A DNA stretch of 64,000 bases from Pseudomonas rhizoryzae. Its GTDB lineage: Bacteria; Pseudomonadota; Gammaproteobacteria; Pseudomonadales; Pseudomonadaceae. The notes under the pieces are model-generated. The model worked only from the letters and a program-made list of their open reading frames with translations. It made no database searches and was not told where the DNA came from. The stretch spans positions 1 through 64,000 of the forward strand of contig NZ_SULM01000010.1 in the NCBI RefSeq assembly GCF_005250615.1, read 5' to 3'. How positions within the stretch are numbered: the first letter of the stretch is position 1; every line of letters starts with the position of its first letter. A program made the position numbers and the translations under genes. Below, piece after piece: positions 16,459 to 29,000 of this stretch.

Positions 16459-17184
16459 TTATCCAGGCGCGTGCTGACTGCGGCGCCAGGCGGCTGGGCT
16501 GATGCCCTGGCGGCGGGTCATGGCGCGGGTCAGGGCGGCTTGATCGGCAAAGCCGACGCGCAGGGCGATCTCGGCGATGGGCAGGCGGCTGTCGCCCAGC
16601 CAGCGTTGGGCCTGGCGTAGCCGCAGGTCGGTCAGCCAGGCCTGGGGTGTCTGAGCGAAGCGCTCATGGAAGAGCAGGTGTAAACGGCTCAGGCCGACGC
16701 CTGCCAGGCGCGCCATGACCGGGTTGCTCCAGTCGCCAGCGGGCTGGGCTTCCACTCGTGCCAGCAGGCGGTCGAAGGCCGAGGTGGCGGTGGGGAGGGT
16801 CAGCGAGGCCAGTAGCAGGCGGGTGAGTTCGCTGGCGTGCTGGTCCAGGGCCGCTGCCGGGGTCAGTTCGGCGAAGGCGAGTAGTTGCCGCGTTGCCGGC
16901 GAAATCGGCAGGCACGGCTGCTGGCGTGCACTATCCAGGGTACGCTCGGGCAACCAGTCGCTGGCGCAGTCGATCACCAGGAAACGACTGTCAGGGTCCG
17001 ACTGCTGGGCATGATCGCACTCGGGTGCGACCAAGGCGGCGAGCCCGGTATGCAGGCGGGCTCCGGTGCGCCCCGCCACCTCCAGCTCCATGCCGCCCTG
17101 GAGGGGGAGCACCAACTGGGCAAAGTCATGGGCGTGGGGATGGTGTTCGCCCTGGTAGCGCTTGATGGCGAGGCGTGGAGTCAA
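16459..17184 (-). CDS. AraC-family transcriptional regulator
   Basis: The 241-residue protein has an N-terminal cupin-like sensing domain (HHPHAHDFAQLVLPLQGGMELEV). The C-terminal pair of helix-turn-helix motifs (about 145-240) includes LHLLFHERFAQTPQAWLTDLRLRQAQRWL and IAEIALRVGFADQAALTRAMTRRQGISPAAWR. The start is TTG (17182-17184) with GAGG eight bases upstream. It lies directly before the DMT transporter gene and is its likely regulator; the inducer is unknown. Confidence 0.87.
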   Translation of the reverse strand: MTPRLAIKRYQGEHHPHAHDFAQLVLPLQGGMELEVAGRTGARLHTGLAALVAPECDHAQQSDPDSRFLVIDCASDWLPERTLDSARQQPCLPISPATRQLLAFAELTPAAALDQHASELTRLLLASLTLPTATSAFDRLLARVEAQPAGDWSNPVMARLAGVGLSRLHLLFHERFAQTPQAWLTDLRLRQAQRWLGDSRLPIAEIALRVGFADQAALTRAMTRRQGISPAAWRRSQHAPG

Positions 17185-17251
17185 GGCGCACCTCGGCGAG
17201 GGGACTCAGGAGATCGATGCCTTCGATCCTAACACGCTCGCTGAATCGGCT

Positions 17252-17731
17252 TCAGCGTACCGGCTGCAGCGGCAACTCCACCTCGCCACCACTACCCAGG
17301 TCCACCGCGACCGGATCCTGGGTCAGGAACAAGGGGCGACCGCCCAGCAGGATGCGGCCGCTGAGCAGGTAGCGCTCACCGCTCTTGACCCGCGAGGGGG
17401 CGTAGTCGAGGCGGAAGGGCACCTGGCCCTGCTGCTTGACGAACAGGGTGCGCTGGGCGAGGCGACCAGCTGGGGTGTCGCCGGCGCTGGCACTGTACAG
17501 GCTGACCGTGAGCTTGGCGGTGGGCGGTACCGGCTCGCTGGCGGTGAAGGTGGCCTGGCCGCTGAGGCTGGTCATGCTCGGCTGGGCTGGCATACCGGGC
17601 GTGGTGGGCTGCGGCTGCTGGCTGGGTGGCAGCGGCTGACCGGCTGGCGGCGGCGACGCGGGACCGGGGCGCAGCCCGCTACAGGCACTGAGCAGCAGCG
17701 AAGTGGCGAGCAGGGTGGCGATTCTCTTCAT
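17252..17731 (-). CDS. YbaY-family lipoprotein
   Basis: The 159-residue protein has a lipobox LLSAC (Cys near 17). A Pro/Gln-rich linker (GPASPPPAGQPLPPSQQPQPTT) follows, then a single beta-rich domain of the YbaY type (SGQATFTASEPVPPTAKLTVSLYSASAGD...). It is probably an outer-membrane lipoprotein of unknown role. The ATG at 17729-17731 has AGGATC upstream. It lies downstream of plsB on the same strand with a 48-base gap. Confidence 0.8.
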   Translation of the reverse strand: MKRIATLLATSLLLSACSGLRPGPASPPPAGQPLPPSQQPQPTTPGMPAQPSMTSLSGQATFTASEPVPPTAKLTVSLYSASAGDTPAGRLAQRTLFVKQQGQVPFRLDYAPSRVKSGERYLLSGRILLGGRPLFLTQDPVAVDLGSGGEVELPLQPVR

Positions 17732-17779
17732 GGGTGGATCCTAGGTTGAAATCGACTGCTGTGACCCATGGGCGCCGGC

Positions 17780-20290
17780 TTAGTTGCCACCGGCAGGCGC
17801 TGATTCGGGGTCCGGCAGGTCCGGGGCATCGGGTCGGTCCAGGGCCACCTGGCGGATCGACAGGCGAATCTCCGCGGGCAGCACTCGTTTGCCCGCGCCC
17901 TCGGCCAGTTCGCCGAGCAGTTCGTGGTGGCCCAGGGTGCCGTCGTCGGCCTTGCGCAGTACCCCTTCGGCCAGCAGGGTCTGGATGAAGTGGCGGAACA
18001 GCGACTTGTCGAAGAATTCCGGGGCATTGAGGCCATGCAGCACCGACAGCCGCTGGGCCATCACGGTGCAGAGTTCCTCCAACTGGGCGGCGGTCAGGCT
18101 GTTCTGGCCGTGGTTGAGGATCAGCGCGGTGGTCATGTAGTAGCGCTGCAGGGTCTGCAGGATGGCCCGCGCCAACAGGGTGAGGCGGACGAACTGCCGC
18201 GAGCTGGGCGCCGCCCGCACGAAGACGTCATCCTCGATCCGCAGCAGGCCGCGTTCCACCATGGCATCCAGCCAGCCATCCAGCACCAGGGGCAGCTCTT
18301 CGCGTTCCCAATGGATGAACAGTTCGGCCTGTAGATAGGGATAGAGCGCCAGGGCGAATCTGTGGATCAACTCGCGGGTCATCCGCCCGGTGTTCTGGAA
18401 GAAGCTGGCGATCAGCGCCGGGATGGCGAAGAGGTGCAGGACGTTGTTGCGGTAATAGGTCATCAATACCGCGTTCTGCTCGTCCAGATAGAGGATGCGC
18501 CCCAGGGCGTCCTGCTGCTCGGAGAGGAAGCCCAGTTCGCGCACCTGTTCGATGATGCTTTGGCCATCGCCTTCGGGCAGGGTGACACTGGTGGAGTAGG
18601 GCACCCGTCGCAAGAGATCCAGGTAGAGGTCGATGGCGCGTACCAAGGCGCCTTCGTCGAGCGCCTGGCGATTGGTCGACAGCAGCGCCAGGGCCACCAG
18701 ATTGACCGGGGTGACCGCAGCGGCGGCATTGATCCGTCGGACCACCCGCTCGCCCAGTTCGTGGGTGACCGGGGTGAACCAGCTCGGCTTGAAGTCTTCG
18801 TCGAGGGGTTCGTCGCGCCAGCCCGGCCGATGGGCGTCGAGGAAACCCTGCAGTGGAATGGGTTCGCCGAAGTTGACCCAGACCCGGCCGAAGCGCTGGC
18901 GCAGGGCGCCGAACACCTTGACCAGATCGAAGAGGGATTCCTTCTTCTTCGCCGCGCCGCGCAACTCGCCCAGGTAGGTGCGCCCCTCGAAGACCTTCTC
19001 GTAGCCGATATAGACCGGCACGAAAACGATGGGCCGGCGGGAATCGCGCAGGAAGCTGCGCAGGGTCATGGCCAGCATGCCGGTGCGCGGCTGCAGGGTG
19101 CGCCCGGTTCGCGAGCGCCCGCCCTCGACGAAGTATTCGGTGGAGAAGCCGCGGCTGAACAGGCTGTGCAGGTATTCGTTGAACACGGCGGCATAGAGGG
19201 CGTTGCCCTTGAAGCTGCGTCTCATGAAAAAGGCGCCGCCGCGTCTGAGGATGTTGCCCACCACTGGCATGTCCAGGTTGATGCCGGCGGCGATGTGCGG
19301 CGGAGTCAGGCCGTTCTGGAACAGCAGGTAGGACAGCAGCAGGTAGTCGATGTGGCTGCGGTGGCAGGGTACATAGACCACGGTATGCCCCGGCGCCATC
19401 TCCTGGATGCGCTCGATGTGGCTGACCGTGACGCCGTCATAGATGCTGTTCCAGAACCAGCGCAGACCGACATCCAGGCAGCGCACCACCGGATAGGAGA
19501 AATCCGAGGCGATCTCGCGGGCATAGTGCGCCGCCTCGTCTTCGATGCGTCCGGGGGTGGCTTTGCGCTGGGCGATCTCGCGGGCGATGGTCGCCTTGAC
19601 CTGGGGCGCCCGCAGCAGGCCGCGCAGCAGGGTGCGCCGATGCGACAGGTCCGGGCCGATCACCGCCTGGCGCACGTTGCGGAAGTGGATGCGCAACTGG
19701 CGCATCACCAGGCGCTCCAGGCGTTGCGGGTCCGGACGTTGAGCGGCCAGGGCGCCCAGCGACAGCGGCTTGGAGAATTGCACACGGGTGAGTCGGCCCA
19801 GTACCAGGATGCGCGCCGCCTTGCGCAGCCGCCCGGTCACCACCCAGTTGTCCGCCCAGAGCAGCTTCCAGGGGCTGGTCTCGCGATCCGGTGACTGGCC
19901 CCAGAAGACGCTGACCGGTACCAACTGGACATCCTCCACCTGATGCTCGGTGAGCGCCAGCACCACCCGCCGCAGGGTGGGTGGGACCGAGCGGCGCGCC
20001 GGACGCCCGCGCCAGTCCGGTTTGCCCACGGCGTTGAAGTAGGCGAGCGGTTCGGTCCTGGCGCCCAGCACCAAGGGTCGCAGCGGGCGGGGCAGACCGG
20101 CCTTGCGACATTCCCGGTCGAGCACCGCCAGATCGCTCAACGAGGCTTCGGGCAGCACATAGAGCACCGGCTTGGCGGGATCGATGCGACTCAGCAGGCT
20201 GGCCGCCTGGGTGGTCTCGGAGCGAACCCAGAGATAGAGCAGGCGCTTGAGCAGCGAGAAGGCCAGAAGGCGCAGCGGCGAACGAGTCAT
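17780..20290 (-). CDS. plsB: glycerol-3-phosphate 1-O-acyltransferase
   Basis: The 836-residue inner-membrane-associated enzyme makes lysophosphatidic acid from glycerol-3-phosphate and acyl-CoA/ACP, the first step of phospholipid synthesis. The catalytic H(X)4D box is HRSHIDYLL (about residues 306-314). It is followed by GAFFMRR and the substrate-binding EGGRSRTGR. The length matches PlsB of E. coli and Pseudomonas (about 810-840). It starts at ATG 20288-20290. Confidence 0.96.
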   Translation of the reverse strand: MTRSPLRLLAFSLLKRLLYLWVRSETTQAASLLSRIDPAKPVLYVLPEASLSDLAVLDRECRKAGLPRPLRPLVLGARTEPLAYFNAVGKPDWRGRPARRSVPPTLRRVVLALTEHQVEDVQLVPVSVFWGQSPDRETSPWKLLWADNWVVTGRLRKAARILVLGRLTRVQFSKPLSLGALAAQRPDPQRLERLVMRQLRIHFRNVRQAVIGPDLSHRRTLLRGLLRAPQVKATIAREIAQRKATPGRIEDEAAHYAREIASDFSYPVVRCLDVGLRWFWNSIYDGVTVSHIERIQEMAPGHTVVYVPCHRSHIDYLLLSYLLFQNGLTPPHIAAGINLDMPVVGNILRRGGAFFMRRSFKGNALYAAVFNEYLHSLFSRGFSTEYFVEGGRSRTGRTLQPRTGMLAMTLRSFLRDSRRPIVFVPVYIGYEKVFEGRTYLGELRGAAKKKESLFDLVKVFGALRQRFGRVWVNFGEPIPLQGFLDAHRPGWRDEPLDEDFKPSWFTPVTHELGERVVRRINAAAAVTPVNLVALALLSTNRQALDEGALVRAIDLYLDLLRRVPYSTSVTLPEGDGQSIIEQVRELGFLSEQQDALGRILYLDEQNAVLMTYYRNNVLHLFAIPALIASFFQNTGRMTRELIHRFALALYPYLQAELFIHWEREELPLVLDGWLDAMVERGLLRIEDDVFVRAAPSSRQFVRLTLLARAILQTLQRYYMTTALILNHGQNSLTAAQLEELCTVMAQRLSVLHGLNAPEFFDKSLFRHFIQTLLAEGVLRKADDGTLGHHELLGELAEGAGKRVLPAEIRLSIRQVALDRPDAPDLPDPESAPAGGN

Positions 20291-20657
20291 GAAGGGCTAC
20301 CGGATGGACGAGGCGGCAGTGTGCCGGATGGCCTGGCGGGCGTAAAACTACCCGCATCCTGGAGCTTTCGACCTACCTGGCGGCCCCTTGTCACCGTTGT
20401 CGACAAAAAGCCGCCTCAATCACGGGAAACCCGTCATTCGTGCGGCTTTGGTGGTGATGGCACTTTGCGTAAAAAACGTTGCTTTTGCCGGGAAAGCGAT
20501 GCTTCATAAGAAATCGGCAGGTTCTTGCCGACCCGTGGAGCGCGCCCTTCCAGGGTGGCGCTTCCGGCGCGCGATCTGTACCGATACGACAAGGCAACCC
20601 GGTTGCTGCACTGCGGCGGCCGGGGATAGGAAATCCAGAAAGCTTCGGAGAGATGTG
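20291..20657. other. 367-base divergent region between plsB and the cold-shock gene
   Basis: This holds the promoters of plsB (leftwards) and of the cold-shock gene (rightwards) and a probably long 5' leader for the latter. A hairpin AAAGCCGC (20407-20414)/GCGGCTTT (20442-20449), with an inner ACGGG/CCCGT stem, has five T on its minus-strand side. A second stem TCGGCA/TGCCGA lies at about 20515-20532. No protein gene is convincing here. Confidence 0.5.
20405..20449 (-). terminator. minus-strand terminator-like hairpin between plsB and csp
   Basis: The outer stem AAAGCCGC/GCGGCTTT and inner stem ACGGG-AAA-CCCGT form an extended hairpin. Read leftwards it ends in GGCGGCTTTTTGTCG, a Rho-independent shape. 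No annotated gene to its right on the minus strand needs it, so it may end an unrecognised small RNA or protect plsB from read-through. Confidence 0.45.
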
Positions 20658-20870
20658 ATGGGTGAGCAACGCGAAACCGGGACCGTCAAGTGGTTCAATG
20701 ACGCCAAGGGATATGGATTCATTCAACGCGAGGGCGGTGCCGATGTGTTCGTTCACTACCGCGCCATCCGCGGTGAAGGTCACCGCTCCCTGGTCGAAGG
20801 CCAGCAGGTGGAGTTTTCGGTGATCGAGGGCCAGAAGGGCCTGCAAGCCGAAGACGTCGCCCGGCTGTGA
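20658..20870 (+). CDS. cold-shock domain protein
   Basis: The 70-residue single-domain protein of the CspA family has both RNA-binding motifs: RNP1-like KGYGFIQ (about 17-23) and RNP2-like DVFVHY (about 29-34). Such proteins bind single-stranded RNA or DNA and melt structure at low temperature or in stationary phase. The ATG at 20658-20660 is preceded by CGGAGAGATGTG. A longer in-frame start upstream is rejected because it would add unrelated sequence. An 11-bp hairpin follows the stop. Confidence 0.93.
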   Translation: MGEQRETGTVKWFNDAKGYGFIQREGGADVFVHYRAIRGEGHRSLVEGQQVEFSVIEGQKGLQAEDVARL

Positions 20871-20878
20871 GTCACTCC

Positions 20879-20903
20879 CGCGAGGAGCCAAGGGCTCCTC
20901 GCG
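20879..20903. terminator. hairpin between convergent genes
   Basis: Perfect 11-bp stem CGCGAGGAGCC (20879-20889) with GGCTCCTCGCG (20893-20903) and a 3-base loop, just after the cold-shock gene. No T-run follows, but the position between convergent genes suggests a shared transcription end. Confidence 0.5.
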
Positions 20904-20912
20904 CTCCTCGGG

Positions 20913-21296
20913 TCATTCGGTCCGCCAGACGATTTCCTCGACTCCCGCGTCCGTGACCTTCAGCCAGCGATCAGCGGCTTCTTCGTCCTCTTCCTCGCTC
21001 CAGCCACTCGGGGCGCAGCGCACCTGCACCTGCAGGGCGGCCTGGGCGTCGCGGGCGCAGGCCAGGTCGTCCACCCAGGGCGATACATCGCTTTCCAGCA
21101 GCAGGCTGTGCCACTTGCCCACCGCCTTCGGCAGCCAGGTGACCGGAATGACTTCGCCGCCGTAGCGCAGGGTGCACTTGAAGGTCTGCCCGCGGGCCTG
21201 CCAGGCGCAGGGCATGCCGAACACCTGCTCGAGCCAGGCCGAGACGGCCTCCTGGTCGACGTCCTTGAGGTAGATTTCGATATCGGGCTGGCGCAT
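20913..21296 (-). CDS. conserved protein of unknown function (127 aa)
   Basis: The 127-residue soluble protein starts at ATG 21294-21296. It is acidic near the C-terminus (SEEEDEEAADRW) and ends VEEIVWRTE. It has no signal peptide, membrane helix or metal motif. It lies five bases after rlmA on the same strand, so it is probably the last gene of a dapE-rlmA transcript. I do not recognise a family. Confidence 0.75.
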   Translation of the reverse strand: MRQPDIEIYLKDVDQEAVSAWLEQVFGMPCAWQARGQTFKCTLRYGGEVIPVTWLPKAVGKWHSLLLESDVSPWVDDLACARDAQAALQVQVRCAPSGWSEEEDEEAADRWLKVTDAGVEEIVWRTE

Positions 21297-21301
21297 GGGG
21301 C

Positions 21302-22114
21302 TTAGGCTCCGGATTTGACGATCCAATCGTAACGTACTGCCACCCGCACTTCGAAGGGCTCGGCCAGCACTCGCTCGCGGCGCTCGGCGTTGACCCGCCA
21401 GCCGTGGGGCGTCATGGCCAGCAGGTCGTCGCGGGTCTGGCGCTCGGTCAGCGGCAGCACGAATTCGAGCCCTTCGCTGTGGGCCAGTTCCAGTCCCGGC
21501 GGCAGATCCTGCAGGTGCTTGTCTTCGGCGTAGTCGCGCACCTCGTCGTAGAGGCGCTGACGCAACTCCAGCAGGTGGGCGGTGGCCGGACCCAGGCGCA
21601 GGATGCCGCCGCCGGTGGCCAGTACGCGCTGGGCTTCGCTCCAGTCGATGGGGCTGAAGACGCTGGCCAGCAGCTGGCAACTGGCGTCCGGCAGCGGAAT
21701 GCGCGCCATGCTCGCCACCAGCCAGGTCAGGGCCGGAGTGCGCCGGCAGGCGCGGCGCACCGCCTCGCGGGAGATGTCCAGGGCGTAGCCATCGGCCGTG
21801 GGTAGGGCCTGGGCCAGGCGCTCGGTGTAGAAGCCTTCGCCGCAGCCGACGTCGATCCAGCGCTGGGGCGCGCGTTCGGCGGCCAGCTGAGCCAGGCGTT
21901 CGGCCAGCGGCGCGTAGTGACCGGCATCGAGGAAGCGTCGACGGGCCTCGACCATGGCGGCGTTGTCGCCCGGGTCCAGGCTCTTCTTGTGCTGCACCGG
22001 CAAGAGATTCAGATAGCCCTGACGGGCACGGTCGAAGCGATGGCCGGCGGGGCAGCCGACGCCACCGTCGAGATCGGCCAAGGGGGCCTGGCAAAGCGGA
22101 CAGATCAGCTTCAT
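21302..22114 (-). CDS. rlmA: 23S rRNA (guanine-N1)-methyltransferase, RlmA type
   Basis: The 270-residue protein has an N-terminal zinc ribbon (Cys5, Cys8, Cys21, His25) and a SAM-binding domain with DVGCGEGFY near 88-96, the RlmA/RrmA layout that modifies G745 of 23S rRNA. Its ATG (22112-22114) overlaps the dapE stop as ATGA. The exact target base is taken from the family, not seen here. Confidence 0.88.
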   Translation of the reverse strand: MKLICPLCQAPLADLDGGVGCPAGHRFDRARQGYLNLLPVQHKKSLDPGDNAAMVEARRRFLDAGHYAPLAERLAQLAAERAPQRWIDVGCGEGFYTERLAQALPTADGYALDISREAVRRACRRTPALTWLVASMARIPLPDASCQLLASVFSPIDWSEAQRVLATGGGILRLGPATAHLLELRQRLYDEVRDYAEDKHLQDLPPGLELAHSEGLEFVLPLTERQTRDDLLAMTPHGWRVNAERRERVLAEPFEVRVAVRYDWIVKSGA

Positions 22115-23253
22115 GCCAGCAACCGCACCAGGGTGCCGTAGTAGACCTCGGTCAAGAGGTCCAGGTCGCTGGCCAGCACGTGCTCGTCCACCTGGTGGAT
22201 GGTGGCATTGACCGGACCCAGTTCCACCACCTGGGCGCCCAGGGTGGCGATGAAGCGACCATCCGAGGTGCCGCCGCTGGTGGAGGCCTCGGGTCGATAG
22301 CCGGTGACCGCTTCCACACTGGCCGAGACGGCGTCGAGCAGCTCGCCCGGCTCGGTGAGGAAGGGCAGACCCGACAGCGACCAGTCGATCTGCCAGTCCA
22401 GGCCATGACGGTCGAGGATGGCCTCCACGCGGGCCTGCAGGCCTTCCACGGTGGATTCGGTGGAGAAGCGGAAGTTGAACAGCGCCTGCAACTCGCCGGG
22501 CACCACGTTGCCGGCGCCGGTGCCGGAATTGAGGTTGGAAATCTGGAAGCTGGTGGGCGGGAAGAAGGCATTACCTTCGTCCCACTGCTCGGCGGCGAGA
22601 TCGGCCAGGGCCTGGGCCGCCAAATGGATGGGGTTGCGTGCCAGATGCGGATAGGCCACGTGGCCCTGTTTGCCACGTACGGTCAGGCGACCGTTGAGCG
22701 AGCCACGGCGACCGTTCTTGACCACGTCGCCCAGCACGCGGGTGCTGGAGGGTTCGCCGACGATGCACCAGTCCAGCCGCTCGCCGCGCTCGCGCAGGCG
22801 CTCCACCACGGCGCGGGTGCCGTGCAGGGCAGGGCCTTCCTCGTCGCTGGTGATGAGGAAGGCGATGGCACCGCGATGCTCCGGGTGGTCGGCGACGAAG
22901 CGCTCCACGGCGATGATCATGCTCGCCAGGCTGCCCTTCATGTCGGCGGCACCACGGCCGCGCAGCATGCCGTCGGCATCCACGTGGGCATTGAAGGGCG
23001 CCTGCTGCCAGGCCTCCAGCGGGCCGGTGGGCACCACGTCGGTGTGCCCGGCAAAGCACAGCACCGGACCCTCGCCGCCACGGCGCGCCCAGAAGTTGTC
23101 CACCTCCTCGATGCGCAGCGGCTCGAGGGCGAAGCCCAGCCGCTCCAGGCGCTGCATCATCAGGGCCTGGCAGCCTTCGTCCAGCGGCGTGACCGAGGCC
23201 CGGCCGATCAGGTCGCAGGCGAGTTCCAAGGTGGGGGTGAGGGCGGTGGTCAT
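22111..23253 (-). CDS. dapE: succinyl-diaminopimelate desuccinylase
   Basis: The 380-residue M20-family enzyme cleaves N-succinyl-LL-diaminopimelate in lysine and cell-wall precursor synthesis. Metal-binding and catalytic motifs are [13 protein letters not shown] (about residue 68), [11 protein letters not shown] (about 98), [12 protein letters not shown] and, near the end, HQVDEH. Two zinc ions and a dimer are expected from the family. The first gene of a likely dapE-rlmA-unknown operon, it overlaps rlmA by four bases. Confidence 0.96.
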   Translation of the reverse strand: MTTALTPTLELACDLIGRASVTPLDEGCQALMMQRLERLGFALEPLRIEEVDNFWARRGGEGPVLCFAGHTDVVPTGPLEAWQQAPFNAHVDADGMLRGRGAADMKGSLASMIIAVERFVADHPEHRGAIAFLITSDEEGPALHGTRAVVERLRERGERLDWCIVGEPSSTRVLGDVVKNGRRGSLNGRLTVRGKQGHVAYPHLARNPIHLAAQALADLAAEQWDEGNAFFPPTSFQISNLNSGTGAGNVVPGELQALFNFRFSTESTVEGLQARVEAILDRHGLDWQIDWSLSGLPFLTEPGELLDAVSASVEAVTGYRPEASTSGGTSDGRFIATLGAQVVELGPVNATIHQVDEHVLASDLDLLTEVYYGTLVRLLA

Positions 23254-23338
23254 GGCAGGTCCCGGGGAGGCGGCTAGGGTTCAGGGGGAGCGGTATGGTA
23301 AAGGAAAACCTATACTGTGGCTTTTGTGGAAAGCCTTC

Positions 23339-24124
23339 ATGACGTTCGATGAACAACGCTTCGGCGGGATCGCCCGGCTCTATGGGCAGGAAGCCGTCGA
23401 GCGCCTGGCCGCCAGTCACGTCGCCGTGGTCGGCATTGGCGGAGTGGGTTCCTGGGCCGCCGAGGCCCTGGCCCGCAGCGGCGTCGGCCGCATCAGCCTG
23501 TTCGATCTGGACGATGTCTGCGTCAGCAACACCAATCGCCAGGTGCATGCCCTGGAAGGGCAGGTAGGACGGCCCAAGGTCACGGTGATGGCCGAGCGCA
23601 TCCAGGCCATCAACCCGGCCTGTGAGGTCAAGGCGGTGGCGGATTTCGTCACCCGTGAGACCATGGCCGACTACATCACCGAAGACCTCGACCTGGTGCT
23701 GGACTGCATCGACAGCGTGGCCTCCAAGGCGGCGCTGATCGCCTGGTGCAAGAGACGCAAGATCGCCATCGTCACCACCGGCGGTGCGGGTGGCCAGATC
23801 GATCCCACCCAGATCCAGGTGGTCGACCTCAATCGCACCTACAACGACCCCCTGGCCTCGCGGGTGCGCTCGCTGCTGCGTCGCGACTACGGCTTCTCGC
23901 GCAATCCTAGCCGCCATTACAGCGTGCCCTGCGTCTTCTCCACCGAACAGCTGCGTTATCCCAAGCCGGACGGCAGCGTCTGCCAGCAGAAGAGCTTCGT
24001 CGGCGAAGGCGTGCGCCTGGACTGCGCCGGTGGCTTCGGCGCGGTGATGATGGTCACCGCCACCTTCGGCATGGTCGCCGCCGCACGGGCGGTGGATAAG
24101 TTGATCCAGAAGCCGAAGGGCTAG
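23339..24124 (+). CDS. tcdA: tRNA threonylcarbamoyladenosine dehydratase
   Basis: The 261-residue E1-like (ThiF/CsdL) ATP-dependent enzyme cyclises t6A37 to ct6A in ANN-decoding tRNAs. The nucleotide-binding motif GIGGVGSWAAEALARSG is followed by FDLDDVCVSNTNRQ and a later Cys-containing region (TGGAGGQIDPTQIQVVD). The ATG at 23339-23341 starts MTFDEQRFGG, as is usual for the family. It is divergent from dapE. Confidence 0.93.
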   Translation: MTFDEQRFGGIARLYGQEAVERLAASHVAVVGIGGVGSWAAEALARSGVGRISLFDLDDVCVSNTNRQVHALEGQVGRPKVTVMAERIQAINPACEVKAVADFVTRETMADYITEDLDLVLDCIDSVASKAALIAWCKRRKIAIVTTGGAGGQIDPTQIQVVDLNRTYNDPLASRVRSLLRRDYGFSRNPSRHYSVPCVFSTEQLRYPKPDGSVCQQKSFVGEGVRLDCAGGFGAVMMVTATFGMVAAARAVDKLIQKPKG

Positions 24125-24157
24125 CCTTTCAGAACCCTTGTTAAGGTGAGCAACGAT

Positions 24158-24262
24158 GCCGACGTAGGTTGGGTTGAGACGGCACTATCGTCGAAGCCCA
24201 ACATTGCGGGTTCGATCTGGGCAGTGTTGGGCTTCGCTGCGCTCAACCCAACCTACGTCGGC
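24158..24262. repeat. nested inverted-repeat element, copy 2 (REP/BIME-like)
   Basis: The outer arms are perfect over 21 bp (24158-24178 with 24242-24262; core GTAGGTTGGGTTGAG). The inner arms CGAAGCCCAACA/TGTTGGGCTTCG match those of the copy at 112-200. The whole 105-base unit could fold into a long cruciform or RNA hairpin between the convergent tcdA and mltF genes, where it might also end transcription. Confidence 0.85.
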
Positions 24263-24283
24263 GTTTAGGCCGAGCCGCAGCCC

Positions 24284-26083
<1,800 letters not shown>

Positions 26084-29000
26084 ATGCTGATCCTGCGCGG
26101 CGCTCCCGCTCTTTCTTCGTTCCGTCACGGCAAACTTCTCGACCAGCTGACTCGCCTGGTTCCCGGTGTCTCCGGGCTCTATGCCGAGTTCGTTCATTTC
26201 GCCGAAGTTGCCGGCACCCTGAGCGCGGAGGAAGAGGGCATCCTCGGCCGACTGCTGCAATACGGCCCCAGCGTCCCCCAGCAGGAGCCCAGCGGCGCGC
26301 TGTTCCTGATCGTCCCGCGCCTGGGCACCATCTCGCCCTGGTCGAGCAAAGCCACCGACATCGCCCACAACTGTGGCCTCGCGCAGATCGAGCGCCTGGA
26401 GCGCGGCGTGGCCTACTACGTCGCCGGCGAGCTGGACGCCGCCGCCCACGAGCAGCTGGCTGCGGCCCTGCATGACCGCATGACCCAGCGCGTGCTGCCG
26501 ACCCTGGACGCCGCCGCCGACATCTTCAGCCATGCCACGCCCAAGCCGCTCACCGCGGTGGACGTGCTCGGCGGCGGTCGCGCGGCCCTGGAGCGCGCCA
26601 ACCTGGAACTGGGCCTGGCCCTGGCCGAAGACGAGATCGACTACCTGGTGAAGAGCTTCACCGCCCTGGGGCGCAATCCCCACGACGTCGAACTCATGAT
26701 GTTCGCCCAGGCCAACTCCGAGCACTGCCGGCACAAGATCTTCAATGCCAGCTGGGACATCGACGGCGAGAGCCAGGAAAAGTCCCTGTTCGGCATGATC
26801 AAGAACACCTACGAGATGAACCGCACCGGCGTGCTGTCCGCCTACAAGGACAATGCCGCGGTCATGGAAGGCTTTACCGCCGGGCGCTTCTATCCCGACG
26901 CCGAGTCCCGCGAATACGGGGCGCACAGCCAGCCCGTGCACATCCTGATGAAGGTGGAGACCCACAACCACCCGACCGCCATCGCGCCCTTCCCCGGTGC
27001 CTCCACCGGCTCCGGCGGCGAGATCCGCGACGAGGGCGCTACCGGTCGCGGCTCCAAGCCCAAGGCCGGCCTGACCGGCTTCACCGTCTCCAACCTGAAC
27101 ATCCCCGGTTTCGCACAGCCCTGGGAGCAGCCCTATGGCAAGCCCGAGCGCATCGTCACCCCGCTGGACATCATGATCGAAGGCCCGCTGGGCGGCGCCG
27201 CCTTCAACAACGAATTCGGCCGTCCGGCCCTGGCCGGCTATTTCCGCACCTTCGAGCAGCGGGTCGAGACCCCTCGCGGTCCCGAGGTGCGCGGCTACCA
27301 CAAGCCGATCATGCTCGCTGGCGGCCTGGGCAACATCCGCGCCGACCACGTGCAGAAGGGCGACATCTCGGTGGGCGGCAAGCTCATCGTGCTGGGCGGC
27401 CCGGCCATGCTGATCGGCCTGGGCGGCGGCGCGGCCTCGTCCATGTCCACCGGCGCCAGCTCCGCCGACCTGGATTTCGCCTCGGTGCAGCGCGAGAACC
27501 CGGAAATGGAGCGCCGCTGCCAGGAGGTCATCGACCGCTGCTGGCAGCTGGGTGACAAAAACCCCATCACCTTCATCCACGACGTGGGTGCCGGCGGCCT
27601 GTCCAACGCCTTCCCCGAGCTGGTCAACGACGCCGGGCGCGGCGGCCGTTTCGAACTGCGCAACGTGCCCAACGACGAGCCGGGCATGAGTCCGCTGGAG
27701 ATCTGGTGCAACGAGTCCCAGGAGCGCTACGTGCTCTCCGTGGACGCCGAGAACTTCGAGACCTTCAAGGCTATCTGCGAGCGCGAGCGCTGCCCCTTCG
27801 CCGTGGTCGGCGAGGCCACCGAGGAGCGCCAGCTGACCGTGGCCGACAGCCACTTCGGCAACAACGCCGTGGACATGCCGCTGGAAGTGCTGCTGGGCAA
27901 GCCGCCGCGCATGCACCGCAGCGTGACCCGTGAAGCCGAACTGGGCGACGCCTTCGACGGCGCCGGCCTGGACCTGACCGAGTCGGTGGAGCGCGTCCTG
28001 CGTCACCCGGCGGTGGCCAGCAAGAGCTTCCTGATCACCATCGGCGACCGCACCATCACCGGCCTGGTGGCCCGCGACCAGATGGTCGGCCCTTGGCAGG
28101 TACCGGTGGCCGACTGCGCCGTCACCGCCACCAGCTTCGACGTCTATACCGGCGAAGCCATGGCCATGGGCGAGCGTACCCCGCTGGCCCTGCTCGACGC
28201 CCCTGCTTCGGGCCGCATGGCCATCGGCGAGACGGTTACCAACCTGGCCGCCGCGCGCATCGAGAAGCTCGGCGACATCAAGCTCTCCGCCAACTGGATG
28301 GCCGCCGCCGGCCACCCGGGCGAAGACGCGCGCCTCTATGAAACCGTCAAGGCGGTCGGCATGGAGCTGTGCCCGCAGCTCGGCATCACCATCCCGGTCG
28401 GCAAGGACTCCATGTCCATGAAGACCCGCTGGCAGGACGGCGGCGAAGACAAGAGCGTCACCGCGCCGCTGTCGCTGGTGATCACCGGCTTCGCCCCGGT
28501 GCAGGACATCCGCCGCACCCTGACCCCCCAGCTGCGCCTGGACAAGGGCCAGACCGACCTGATCCTCATCGACCTGGGTCGCGGCCAGAATCGCCTGGGC
28601 GGCTCCATCCTCGCCCAGACCCACGGCAAGCTCGGCCAGCAGGCTCCCGACGTCGATCAGGCCGAAGACCTCAAGGCCTTCTTCGCCTTGATCCAGGGCC
28701 TGAACCAGGACGGCCTGCTGCTGGCCTACCACGACCGTTCCGACGGCGGCCTCATCACCACCCTGGTGGAAATGGCCTTCGCCGGTCACTGCGGCCTGGC
28801 CCTGCGCCTGGACGCCCTGGCCGCCGACCGTGACGAGCTGACCCGCGCGCTGTTCGCCGAGGAGCTGGGCGCCGTCATCCAGGTGCCCCAGGACTTCACC
28901 CACGAGGTGCTGGCCCAGTTCAGCGCCGCCGGCCTGGAAGACTGCGTGGCGGTGATCGGCGAGCCGGTCAACGGCTACGAGATCAACATCCACTTCAACG

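Noticed and set aside
18362..19894. A 510-codon plus-strand frame within plsB
   Set aside because: Shadow of plsB; no start site context and no family similarity.
20388..20657. A longer N-terminus for the cold-shock protein
   Set aside because: The extension adds about 90 residues of unrelated, cysteine-rich sequence before a textbook 70-residue cold-shock domain. The ATG at 20658 has a ribosome binding site.
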